Positions 46,154 through 58,335 of a DNA stretch of 64,000 bases are shown here, piece after piece. Position numbers and translations under genes: made by a program. Position 1 is the stretch's first letter. Every line of letters starts with the position of its first letter. Under the pieces are notes generated by a model. It was not told the DNA's origin and did no database searches. It saw nothing but the letters and a program-made list of their open reading frames with translations. This DNA comes from Ascoidea asiatica (lineage: Eukaryota > Ascomycota > Saccharomycetes > Ascoideales > Ascoideaceae). Where the stretch lies: positions 743,607 through 807,606 of the forward strand of contig BCKQ01000007.1 of NCBI GenBank assembly GCA_001600695.1, written 5' to 3'.

Positions 46154-46540
46154 TCAATGAACGAAACTTTGTTCGTATAGCGTAGCGGTAAAAAGCTTCC
46201 TTGCCGAGTCAATTTTGGACGAGTTACTAATCCGGTTGGAACTGGTATTCGCAGTTTTTGTTATTTTGGACATTGATGACAATCCAGAAACCAACTTTGC
46301 CAAAATAGTAACGGTAGCCTTATAAACTGGGTTTTCATCGAACTGTACGTCACATGAAACTATTATCCTACTACGAGAACCAGAATTTAGGCCAACTGAC
46401 TTAAGTTGTTTTCTCTTTAAGTACGTGGCGGTTTTAACTGCGATATAAATGTATTGCTGTACTTTCAGAACTTTGTTTAGTGCTATCCCTTGATTTGTTG
46501 TATTGTACATACTTTGGACATTTAGTGAAGTACGATGCAT
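46154..46540 (-). pseudogene. Possible copia pol fragment (integrase-RT linker)
   Basis: A 128-codon open frame containing RIIVSCDVQFDENPVYK. Copia polyproteins carry a very similar hallmark after the integrase (I..SRDV.FdE). The preceding text (LKVQQYIYIAVKT, KRKQLKSVGL) has the spacing of that region. No RT could be read on the - strand further left. On the + strand next to it, FASSRPDICIQKI (near 46690) resembles a copia RPDI block in the opposite direction, so two relics may overlap. The match may also be chance. Confidence 0.35.
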
Positions 46541-47358
46541 CCCAGACTTTGGAAGAGTAAGGTGCTATCTCAAAAGCTTCAGCTAAAATAATTCAGGTAC
46601 AACGTTTTGAACGAGAATAATAAGGAATTGCTCATATGTCCTAAAAATTATAACCCCAGCAAAACTTTTTTCTAGCAAAGTACAAGTTTGCTTCTTCACG
46701 ACCTGACATTTGCATTCAAAAAATCAGATATAACCTGACGATGCTAATTGAAGTGTTATTTTATGCATCAATGTGATAATGAAAAACATTCATGGTTTTA
46801 AGCAAAAAAGGCGAAGAGGATAATAGAATATTATGTGCAATAAACAAAACCGATTCCACACAGTATAAAAAAGTGAATTAAATTAAAGCACTTCATGTAC
46901 CGTCATGTTTCTCACTGTCAATTAAATATACATTTATTAGATAAAACGAGATCTTGTTTGTCAGAATCAAAAAAAAAATTTAATGGCGAACATTCTTTAT
47001 GGCAGGTGCAATAAAAAGGGGGTTAACTGAACAAACGGACTAACTAAACTTGCGAAAGCCTTTACCACATCGACAGCTGCCTAACTGCAGGTTGAACTCA
47101 ACAACATGCGAATCGAATAATGTTATTACAGAGTAACTGTAACATTGTCACTTGCCAATGAAACTTAGGAACCGAGATTTGGTGATACTCTGTGAAAAGT
47201 ATCTTTGATATATATATACAGTTGGAAACCTACCTACTAGACTGAATGCATATGTAACCTGCTCGCATCACATAATACACAAAGATAGTTGTAAATCTAT
47301 TGCACTTCATAAATATTAGGGGAAAAAAATGGGTTAACTTCAAAGTGTATTAAACATA
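46541..47358. other. Gene-free stretch, possible element debris
   Basis: Only the short RPDI-like text near 46690 (+) stands out. Nothing else supported. Confidence 0.3.
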
Positions 47359-48763
47359 TTGAAAAATGCTTTTGACGGTAGCCCATAAATAGGAAAATAC
47401 AAGCATCTGAATATGGGATCTGAAAACGTTTGACTAAACATTCGGAAAAAAACGGTCAAATATGAATGGTAAAGTTACTTTAACTTTCAAGTCCAGCATC
47501 ATATGTTTGAAAAATTAGATGAAATATGGAGTTATGTACTTGAAATCAGGTTCAGGAATATTGTTTTAATAATTACGCATAATATAATAACAATTTAGCA
47601 CTATTATACCCGTTTTCTAATCAACTTCTGTGATTAAGCGGAGCTTTGACATGATGATATTTTTCCAATTCTTGCATACCAATCCTACGAACTTTGATGA
47701 GTTTACAAACTTGTACAGCAAGTTTAACTGTACTTGCGTACATTAATGGTATTGACTATTATTGCTTACAGAGGTAAAACTTCTGCACTCCTTCTACCAA
47801 TTTGTGGTTGACTAACCTGGGGTTATTGAAAACCATGGTGGTCTGATGACGACGTGAAAAAAAAATATATTTTCATATTGCTTTTGGTAGGATCTAACAT
47901 TCTATTTTTACGTCATTAACTTTAGATTGCTTGTTTTGATATTGATTGTAATTGTATAGAGTATCACCACATAGTAAAAATAGTATATGTTTATAGATTA
48001 GTAAATTATCGTAATGAATGAAACATAATTACAAGGTACACTATATTTTGATAAACCTTTCTATATATTTATAAAAATTACTAGATTATTTTACGGATTG
48101 CGATAACGTAATAAGGAGTAACCCTATTTTTCAGAATTGTAAGTTCCGTAGATTCAAGTGATGTCCATAAGGTTAGTGATATTTACTCCTGGGAGCCTTA
48201 GGTACTAGACACAGTGAGCTTTGGTTGTATTTACATAAATGAGCGTTTTATTTTCCAAAAACCAGTAGGAAGCCGCTTCTAATTTTCTATGGTCAACTGA
48301 TCATCGTTCCCTTTATCAGGTGGAAAACAATTGCCGATTAAAAAGTCAGGCGGCAGTCTTAGGCTTTCGCTTTCAACCCTCAAAACTCGTTGGCGCACAG
48401 CGCACGAAGCGATCAGTGCAATGAGCCTCCCGAGAATATTGCGGAAATAATGAGCCGATACAGTGCCTTTTGTTGAGTACCTGTGCTATGAATTGTCCAT
48501 ATTTCCAAAGGAAAACACTTTTTTTACAGGACCCTTGATTCAAAAAACCGGTTGTTAAGTTTGAAAAGGTTTTCATCACGGAAGAATTAGCTATAAGTTG
48601 TTTGAACCTCATGATGAGATACACCAAATATGACTTATATCCATATGTCTCGGTCAAAAACAAAGTATTTTTTTAGTTGGGGAAGATCTCTTGATCATAT
48701 AAAATAAAAAGTCTTTTAGTTCACCCTGTCTCGCTCAAGTAGAAGTGTCGCTCAGAAACAACA
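47359..48763 (+). repeat. Third copy of gypsy family C LTR, inverted relative to the other two
   Basis: The - strand of 48763-48250 aligns with 13996-14450. For example, 48470-48421 aligns with 14254-14300, and the segment ending ACGAGTTTTGAGGGTTG (complement near 48375) aligns with GAGTTTTGAGGGTTG at about 14333. The - strand sequence begins TGTTGTT. ACATA follows the right end (48764-48768) and also precedes 47359, a candidate target duplication, but the left LTR end lacks a clear TG. A 96-codon ORF inside is part of the repeat. The element it came from would have pointed opposite to the one at 13996-28900. Confidence 0.5.
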
Positions 48764-50089
48764 ACATATCTATACCGTGGAGTACCTTATATCAATCGAG
48801 ACGAATAATTGTAGTTATGTTTGAAATTATCGATACTATTAAATTTTATTCTAATGAGAATTATTTGAGTCTCAGTACTAGCAGAAAATGACATGGCTAA
48901 AAGACTCCATCGTGGATCCCAGAAACACCCTTTTTTACTCCATTTAAAATCAGGGTAATGTAGGACTACACAGACGCCGGACTATAATTATTTGCAGTGT
49001 TTCACTGAACCACACCACGGGTATTGATAATTTGGATTTGAAGATAGAATGATCATTGCATATAGTCCAGCAGCAAATATGCGTACTTTAGAATCTGAAT
49101 TTCACCACCCTTTTTCAACTTTCGAGTTTTGCTATTTTAGTAACAAAGTAAACCAAAAACAAGAATAAAGCCACGCTTTTGCCATATGCGCCGGAACTGC
49201 CAAATTTACCGAACATGGCATCTTTAAAGTCGCCAGAAAAGGCAGGTTTTCAATTACTTTCTCAAGCCGATTTTTAATTGCTGCCTCAATAAAGAGATTA
49301 GAACCCATGGTTCCTGGGACAATTTTGTGGACTTAGATGTCCGACGGTTGAAATCTAATTGATTAAACATTTTAAAGAGAGTTTTTTCAATGCAATTTCA
49401 ATCAATATTAGACTAGTTAATTATATTTCAACTTGACACATAAAATAGCAAGTTAAAATACTCGAACAGAAACAGTATATCACTAAACTATTAAACAAAC
49501 ATTTATCCAAATGAACTTCCGCTTTACACAATAATAAGAAAAACAATTTGAAATACAATATCACAGTAGAAAAAAAATACAGTCAATTAATTGAACCAAG
49601 AAGAAGAGTTTGACATAGAGCAGCAAAAAAAATTAAAAAAGGATAGTCCATTCAGTCCAGAAAAAAAGAATAAAAATGAAAGGAAATAACGTGCTTAGTA
49701 TGAAGCAATTCAAAGTATTGGATCCATTAGGGGTACGTTACAAATGCAAATCAAAATTATTTTCTGAGTCATTTCCGTCACTTATAATAATGATTTTAAC
49801 ATTTTCTGGAATAAGAAATTTATCTTGTTTTGGCTTTTTTATTTTTTATTTTTCTTCCCATCTTGATTTTATTTATTGTTCCGTTTGCTTATTGGTTATT
49901 TGTGTTTTGTTGGGTGGATTCATGTCGAATTGTTGCAATAATTATTTGGTTACATTTTTGCTATGCCCCATGGTTCTAACTGGTATCAAGTCTGTAAGGG
50001 TTGTTGACAATGAATCGGAAACGCTTCTTTTATTTTAAATTCTATTATCATCCTTAGTTTCAAGATTCCATAAATAATATTGAAGGTTT
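48764..50089. other. Gene-free stretch with one doubtful 120-codon ORF
   Basis: The ORF at 49676-50038 (+) starts at an ATG and is rich in Phe, Leu and Ile, with four hydrophobic segments. I do not recognise it, and another frame just upstream also reads like protein (FDIEQQKKLKKDSPFSPEKK near 49605). It could be a decayed membrane-protein gene or a T-rich artefact. Nothing else seen. Confidence 0.25.
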
Positions 50090-53000
50090 TCAACACAAGC
50101 GGTCGTCGAGGATTGGGACCTGTGCTTAATGGCTTGGTGGATGCTGAAAGTGGACAAGATTCTTTCGGCGATTGTGCAGATAAAGGTCTTTTACTAGCTC
50201 TGCCATTAGAAATATCCGTAAATTTAAAAGTATATTTAGAAAGGAATTAAGAAATGGATATCACACTGGTGTGCTTATTATATGTTCAATTATTGGTAGA
50301 TTTTCTTATTATAAAATTAAGGTTTGGTGATACCCTTGCAATTTTCATTTAAATTTTGGGGTTGAATTAAGATTTTATGTAAATTTTAATCCCATTTTTA
50401 TTTTCCCTTGAAAGTGGATTGCAATTTGAGTGGAATTTCAATTTCAATTTTTACTATAATTTGTATTTTCGTTTGCATTTTCATGCGAATTTTTATTTTG
50501 ACTTGAATTTTTGATTGAGTCTTTAATTCAATTTTCCGTCTCTTTAATTGAAGCAAAATTTAAAGTTTTATTTTGACTTGAATTTTTGATTGAGTCTTTA
50601 ATTATCTTCAAGTTTGTATTTTTGTTTTTAAATGAATTTTTAATTGAACTGTACGTATAAACATGTCCATCATCTACAAAGACTGCTGAATCTTTGAAAA
50701 AAAAATTATAATCCACAGTTTTACTTGATTTATTGTTGTTTTAATTCTCTTTCTCCAGTTTCATATCATTTTTTTACGTGAATAACTTTGAATTATCATT
50801 GAGGTAACGATTTTAGTTGATTAATTTTACTCCTTTTTTTAAATTAAATTCTTCTAAAAAATTATTTGTTTTATTATATCTGTTTAAAAAAACATCTTAT
50901 ATGTCATATTTTTGATTTGATAAATCTCATAAAACCTTGAGTCTCGCAAATTTTTTTGATTACATTCTAATTGTTTCATTGAATCGCAAATATTTTGCAT
51001 AGAAATAAATAGATTTAATCTATATGAACTATTATTTAAATAACCTTTAAGATCATGATCGAGCATACATAAAACATTTCTTTTTATTTTACTTTCCGGA
51101 GCAATTGGTCGTAATTTTTTTTTGCATTGTTGTTTGCAATCCTAAAATTGTCAAATTCTATTATTCTGCTTTAACTAATGCCTTTTTAACATAGTCCTTA
51201 TTTCTAGAAACATTTACAAGTTTCCTAAAAACTGCAGTGGATAATCCAAACTATTTTACTTTTATTTCCATGTAGCATTTTTGTCTGATTTAACTACTTC
51301 TCATTTCGTTTGATTTTATGTTCCAATACATAGGGAAATTCCTTTCGTATTCGTTGAAGATGAGGAAAATTCTCTTTTTTATGTTTCTTGCAAACAGTAC
51401 TAATTTTATACTGTTTTCTTGCAAATGGTTTTCTGCTCTGTTTGATATGTTGGAAAATTGAAAATTTGAATATCTTCCTATTGATAAAGGGTGAATGGAT
51501 AGTCTGTTGGTAATAAAATAAGGAGATTCATAGTTGTAGAAGAAGATTCAACATTAAAGGAAAGATCATGAACATCAGTCCATAATTCTGTTTAAGTTAT
51601 ATATTGAATAAAATTAGTATTTTTCGACTTCTTTATTGGATTTTCAAAACCACTATCATCCGGCGAATATTTGAGCTTCCCGTGAAGACTATAACCTAAA
51701 AGCAAAAGTAACATTTAAGAAAAGTAAGCATCCGAGTTCAATGGCTATTTTATATATACCTTATTATAATGTTTTATTAATGGCTTTTGCGTTCAAGTTA
51801 TTGTTAAAGGTTTATCATTGAAACTTCTGTATTCGATGATTTATTGAACAACGTTTTCAGTAGCATTAAAAGCTATCAAAAGTTTAATGAAATACTAACA
51901 ACTTGAACATTTGTTTGATAGAAAAACATCACCAATATATTACGACCTGTAAAAATGGACAAATCAACCCAAAGCTCCAAGAATTGAACAAAAAAGTTAT
52001 TTACCAAACCGCCTCTGAATCAATACACCGCAAATGATCTTTAGGAATCTGCAGAAGAATTCAAGTAAAGAAACGAAAAGTAGTCTCTTTTCTAACCGTT
52101 TCTGGAATGATATCACCCTTTCCAGATTGATCAACTTGAACATATGGATTTATTAAGAAACCTTTAGCAATTGTTTCATTTTTCTCTTTTTTATATGAGT
52201 CATTTTAAAGATTTTCCGACGAAATGTAAACACTCATAGTAGGGGTGAATAATGAAATTTTTTTTTGGTAAATTTGATGATAATGGACGCGCCAACTGTT
52301 AGTTTTTATTAGTAGAGCAGAGTAGCTCTTTGGTTGCCGACAAAGCATCTTGATTAGTATAGTTATTATCATCTTGATTCATCATATATTTATTGTTATC
52401 ATGTTTATGAATATCGTCGTTATTATCATATTTAATATTAAATTCGTTAACAACCTCTTTATTATAAACAGCAAGTTCAAGTTTATCAATAAGTACAACG
52501 TCATTACGATCTCCAAAGATAGCTAGTATCTTTTTCAGATCTTGATTACTAACATCATTTTTAATATTTGATACATTTATATTATTATTATTTAACTTCA
52601 GATTATTATTAATTCTACTTTTTGTTGGGAATGATGTAGACTTATTATTATCTTTATTATTATATGATAGATGCTTATCCGCTTTATTATATGATAGATT
52701 ATTATCTTAATTATTATTGGATTGCTTAGTGTTTTCATTATTCTGATATTAATTGTTGTTAGTTTGATCAGATTTTGACCTAGGATTATAATTATTATCA
52801 CCATACACTTTATTTGTTTTAATCTGTTCTTTGTTTTTTTGTTCCCATCTGCGCAATCGATATTACACTCATGTCCCATACTCGGCGCAACAACGGAGGG
52901 AGACAAGTTATTGGAACATTCAGATTAAAGATATTGATTTTCACAACGAATATCAATGATATCTTCAAAATTTACAGGAAGCTCCTATATTAGAAGATTC

Positions 53001-53850
53001 AACTTTTCAGCAAGGGATTAAGGTCTTGGATTCTTATCAGTGTATTTTGCCGCACCTGAAGGTACTTCAGATCTTGTTTCATCCGAAGTACCAGCAAACT
53101 CTACCGATTTGAATGTTTTTGTTCCAGGACATTTTATATTTTACTAGGAGCTTCAATTTGTTTTGTATCAAAAACAAGCAGTCTAACCGCAGCATCGTCA
53201 TAAATAGTTGAAGGTGCAATAAAATACTAAGTATTGTTTTCGTATTTATGTGAACTTAATGGACTAAAGCTGGAATTTTTATTTTCCCTAAATTATTTGA
53301 CTAAATTTCATTTTCAGTTTTATAATTTTCTAGTTTATTTTGGTGAAATTCCTTTTTTTTTGTTTCAGCCTCTTTACTTATCTAATGGGAAAGTCCCTTG
53401 AATATTCCTTGAATTTTTTTTTATCAATTGTTTCTTTTTGTTTGTTTTTGTTTTTTAGTTTTTCTTTTTCTCTTATATTTGGACTATCCGCAATATTTCC
53501 AGGATTATTGTTTTTGAATTCTTTAAAACCAACTTTGAAGTGATTTTAGTTAAAGAATCTACATCTGAATCAGAATCTATATGAGAATCAGAATCTGAAA
53601 AGGATTCTACACCGAAAACGTATCTCAATCAGAATAAGAATATTAGTTGAAATTCAATTCACAATTTTCTATAACCGGAATTGGTTTATCATATTTTTCT
53701 TTCTTTTTTAAATTCTTTTTTCCTTGATTTTTTTTTGGTCTACATCATTTTGCAAAGCTTCTTCTGCATCTAAATTTCAATATCCTTTTTATCAAAACAT
53801 TAGAACCGACCGTTATCCTTTATTTGATTTCATTGTTTTTATAATTTTAA
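50090..53850 (-). pseudogene. Large decayed Asn/Lys/Asp-rich gene, identity unknown
   Basis: Read on the - strand, protein-like text recurs over 3.7 kb in several frames. It includes SDSHIDSDSDVDSLTKI (about 53595-53545), NIREKEKLKNKNKQKETIDK (about 53490), EFAGTSDETRSEVPSG (about 53110), NQDLKKILAIFGDRNDVVLI (about 52545), NDDIHKHDNNKYMMNQDDNN (about 52410), INPYVQVDQSGKGDIIPETV (about 52155) and PLSASTKPLSTGPNPRRPL (about 50150). Low-complexity Asn tracts, acidic Ser-Asp repeats and stops alternate. I do not recognise the family. It resembles a regulatory or scaffold protein with disordered regions. The longest ATG ORFs are under 105 codons, so it is dead. Confidence 0.4.
50491..50603. repeat. 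Direct repeat of 38 bp, spaced 75 bp
   Basis: An identical 38-base segment beginning TTTTATTTTGACTTGAATTT occurs at 50491-50528 and 50566-50603. On the - strand it encodes IKDSIKNSSQNK twice within the decayed Asn-rich gene. Confidence 0.85.
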
Positions 53851-55903
53851 AATCCGAATTTCTTTACTTCTCTTTGTCTCTTAATTTATAATAAATTTAT
53901 TTTTATTAATATTTTAATTTCTGATTCTCGAATTGTATCAATAGTTAAACTGGTAATTCCTTTAATTTATAATTATTCAATTACTTAAATTTAGGATTCT
54001 CAAACTGATAATTTTCCTAGTGTACCTATCCGCGAGCTTCTATTGTTTTATTTGAATTGGATTTCTCTATGATTAAAACTTTATTATTAAGGTATTTAAT
54101 GATATTGCTCCAGTTTTACCTAGTTCAGGGATAACTATACCTATTTTATATAGTTCAGCAACAGCTTGGTTTCATAAGCTCTCTAAATTAATAAAGCACA
54201 AGTTTTTGGTTCAAAGCAATTTCATTTCTATCAATCCTTCTAATATGAAGAGAAATAGACTATTGATTATTTAGTGACCCTATCTAACTGTAACTTCAAT
54301 GAATAACAACGAATAAGTTCTTATATTTGATTTATCAACTTTTATTAAAACTAAGTTAGAATCGTTATTTGTTAAATTCTAAGATGAGATTATAAAGATC
54401 AGGGGATCGTAAGCATGTGACTTACACTCTTTCAATAGAAAAAATATTTTTTTTGAATACTAAAACCAGGTGACCCACTTAATGACAGTGCAAATCTATA
54501 GAACCAATGGTCTGTTAAAAAAAATAACTCTTCCATCCATTATTGACACTCTTTCTCTCTTAATGGTTTAATACCGTAATAAAGGCCTCCTAGATTTATG
54601 ATTATTTAAACATGTTTTAAAAATCTTTTAAAACAAACAGGGCAATTTTTGACATGATTTTGTATGCTGTAAAAAACATTCGACACGTCTAAAAAAATAC
54701 AGAACTTCAATGATAACTTAGACAATTAATTCTCAATCAACCGTTTGTAGAAAATTTGAAAAAAATTGACCTAGATATTACTGTTTAAAGATCGCTTTGT
54801 GACTTTTTGCTAAAAAAAACTTTTATCAAAAACTGTTATCAAAAACAGGAATATTGAAATCATTTGGTAAAGAACATAAGTTCAGTTTAAAAAGAAACGT
54901 TTTGGGGTTAACATTAACGACCTGTTGTATATTTTGAATTATTTTATGTTTCAGAAACCTACTTTTGTTTTAATTTCAAGGTTTTATCTTTCATTGAATA
55001 CATTTCGAACTGCTGAATCGTTTTTCATAACTCTACTAAAAACTAACGGTCCCTTAGGTAAAACAAAGCGATAACTATTAAACTATAAAAGCTCGTGTTA
55101 AACCAGCATAGTGAAACGAACGGTGCTTTAACACCACTTTTCAATTCACAAAAACGTGTAGGCCGCTCCGGTTATGGCAGGTTATTAACTGTAGAAAGGG
55201 AAAGTTTAGATTAATTAACTGCGTTTTCAAATAGAGTTAAGTCGTAAAAGTTTTCCATAGATTTTAAAACTGTACAGTAAAGTAAATATACTACATGAGC
55301 AGGGTAAAAACCTAGAACTTAGTTTCACTCAAATCTGAATAATTACTATCATCGGACAACAATAGCAAAATAAACAACAGTAGGAGCATACATTCCCGTT
55401 CCATAGCTATCAATTTTAACTTCTGGGATTCCACAAAACAAAGTACTTTATTTACTTAATCCAAGGTTAACGGAAGATATTTGATTCGAAATCTGCAAGA
55501 AATGTAAAAGAATATTTCTGTTTACCTCAGTTAGGTAATCTTCTAATTGATGCTTGGTGTTAATGTTGACAAATGAAATTCATGATTATTTTAACATCCC
55601 TATAAATGGCGCCACTGGAATATTAGAGTACATTTATTTTATCAAAATTTGATACCCCTTAAATTTTGAATTCATAAGAATTCGTACGTTGTCAATTTCA
55701 AAATACTCAAAGCGGAGAGCCATATTTTAAAAGTTAGTCGTTTGCAAGTATGTTTAAAAAATTTACACACTAATCAAGAATCCAAAAAGCAATAATTATA
55801 CTGAAGAAATATGCTACTGGACACGATATTGGTAGTAAAAGAAAAGGTACAGGACGACAAATTAATGATATATAATACTAATAGTAATGGTATTAGTAAT
55901 AGT
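53851..55903. other. Gene-free stretch
   Basis: About 2 kb with no ORF above 60 codons and no similarity to the repeats in this window. Near its right end it becomes an ATT/AGT-rich low-complexity tract, into which solo LTR A2 inserted. Confidence 0.45.
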
Positions 55904-56938
55904 TGTTGGAATTATTAGAGATCTATGCTAGCGCATATATTTAGTAGAAACACCATAGGTGCTGCAGGTCTAAAAGACACGTATCGGCAGTACACGTAAC
56001 AGAATTATGTACTACACAATAATGTGTGGACACTATGTATAATTATGCATCTCTATGCATAATTATACATAAATATACATACTGTTGCATGAAGTTGAAT
56101 TAAGTTTCCCGAAGAATACATCAATTTATATGACCTTGCATGAGTCTGCGTACAGGAGCACAGATAGCCGCATGTCAAGTGATACTATACTCACATCGAA
56201 CACGTCATGTGTGGTTAAGTTAGATATAGCATACAAAGTCGAAAAGAGACTTTGAGATTTGTACCAGCCATATTCGTGGAACCTTTCTAGAGCATATTAA
56301 AGCTAAGCCAGTAGCTACGAGCACAATAAAAGAAGAGTTAAGATTTAGTATCTATGCGAATAGAGGTGAAATCCGAAAGGCCATTCGGATCCAGGCTGGG
56401 ACGGCTTCCGGATGGCTGGATTGGTTAAGCGTACTTTCATGTCAGATTTGGTATAGTTCTCACAGTGTATACCGCATTGTCTCGGAGTAAGAAGGAGACT
56501 AGAGGAGCTAGTCCCATAAGAATACAGTCCGACCACGGGCTACGGGATTAATGATTATTCCTGCAATTAGTTTTATTGCCTACCTCACTGGAAAATGGGC
56601 TGACATGTTTTACTATGGTAAAATTGGAATCTGAATTGGAATTGATTTCTAGTCAGGTTTTTTTTTTTTCAACCCTTTTTACAAGGTAAACTAGATTCCC
56701 ACCCTGATTCTGCAAAGCAATCCTGGAACTATTGAGAGTTTTCGAGAATTATTCTTCTGCGGGCGCGTACGAATCCACAATTAATATAAATGGAATCAAT
56801 CTCCTTTAATGTTTTTATATATTTTATTTAGTTTTCTTTTTAGACCATCGAGTAGCATGAGTTAACTGATTAATACATAGTTTGTAAGTACGTAAAATTT
56901 ATATATATGATTTGTAAAATGAATCAAAATTCACAACA
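55904..56938 (+). mobile_element. Solo LTR A2 (family A), 1035 bp
   Basis: Starts TGTTGG, ends TTCACAACA, flanked by the perfect 5-bp duplication ATAGT (55899-55903 and 56939-56943). Aligns with A1 (30575-31611) from end to end in the same orientation. The target is a low-complexity AT/AGT tract. No internal element is left. Its CAACCCTTTTTACAAGGTAA block is identical to that of A1. Confidence 0.93.
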
Positions 56939-56943
56939 ATAGT

Positions 56944-57480
56944 AATATTAATATTAATAGTAATAGTAGTAGTGACAGTAAGGTATTATTCATAATGATA
57001 GGTAGTTATTGTTTTTCTTTTCAACTTGATTAAAATCACTATTGAGAGTAAACTTAATGAGTTTTTATTTTTTATCAAACCTAGTAGATCTTTAAAATTA
57101 TCATTATTATTATTGTGATTATGATCTTCAACTTGATTTAGATTTTCCTTTTCCCTTGAATTTTCATTTCTGTTTGCAGATCAAATGATTTTAAACTTAT
57201 TATTAATTATAATTAAATTATAAGAAAAATTTCAATGATTTTTAATAAATAAGAATGACTCAAGTAGTTTAATTGTTTTATATGTACTTTTAGAAGTTGC
57301 TGAATTTAAAGAAGGTGTGTGAGATAATAAAAACATAGTTGCAGGACAAATCGAAAAAAGAGTAGAAGGACGAGGAACAACCATTTTGTAAGCTTGAAAG
57401 AGGTCTACTGTGTTTATTATTATGAGTTGAAATTTCTTTTTATTTTCGAAGTGACTATTATCATTACCGCGAATACTAAA
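56944..57480. other. Gene-free stretch
   Basis: AT-rich, partly low complexity; no ORF or repeat of note. Confidence 0.4.
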
Positions 57481-58287
57481 TGAATATTTGAATCGCTAAA
57501 TATTAAACTAAATGGTGATATTGCTGGCGATATAGCTAGTAATCTTGCTAGTGAAATAAATGTTTATATTAATAGCAATACTTCAAATACTAATTATATT
57601 AGTTTTTCATATAGTAATGTTGAATATTTGCTGAGTATAAGATGATTATATGTTTATCTTGTTGCTAAAGGTGATACTGATGCAGATTTTCATGATATTT
57701 TTGATGGTGATATTGAAGATAATGATGAATGATCATAAAAATAATTCTTTTATTTAATTATTAATTAGAAGTAAACCGTAATTACCACAAATTTTAAATT
57801 TCTAATAAATATACAGTTCTTCTGAAAGTTTGTGGGTCGGATGAATGTACTGTTTGACAAAAACAATTTTTGTACTTTTTGTTTTCAATAGTGGAAGTCC
57901 CATGGTTTCCCATACAACGATTTTTATAATATGATCTCCGAATTTAACAAATAACTATTATAACTTAATTTCGATAAGAGAAAATATATCAAATATAATA
58001 GTTGCTTACTGTGAATTGAATGTAGTTATACCTATTTCTAAAGAAATGAATTATAATAAGACAATATTTTACTGAAAATAAAGCTGCTATATTTTGAACA
58101 ATGGTAATTAGATATGTTTCAGCAAAATAAACAAATCCTTTTTAATAGATAAAGAGGTTATTTGGCTAATTGAGACCAGGGATAAATATAAACCACAAAA
58201 TCAATTAAAACGATCAGCTGAACTAATTGCTAATCCCAAAAAAAATAATGGGCCAACTGATAGTTTCAATGATGATGATGATAATAA

Positions 58288-58335
58288 TTAAGATAATAAT
58301 AAGGATACTAATTAAGATAATAATAAGGATACTAA
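58288..58335. repeat. Tandem duplication of a 24-bp unit
   Basis: Two identical 24-base units, TTAAGATAATAATAAGGATA plus CTAA, follow each other inside the Asn-rich decayed gene. Both carry the same in-frame TAA, so the duplication probably happened after the gene was already dead. Confidence 0.85.

Noticed and set aside
48373-48663. 96-codon - strand ORF that also reads as similar protein in the left gypsy LTR
   Set aside because: The protein similarity is a by-product of DNA similarity between two LTR copies; the other copies have stops.
49676-50038. 120-codon membrane-protein-like ORF as a real gene
   Set aside because: Starts at an ATG, but T-rich and unrecognised, and a neighbouring frame also reads like protein; left only as a doubtful note.
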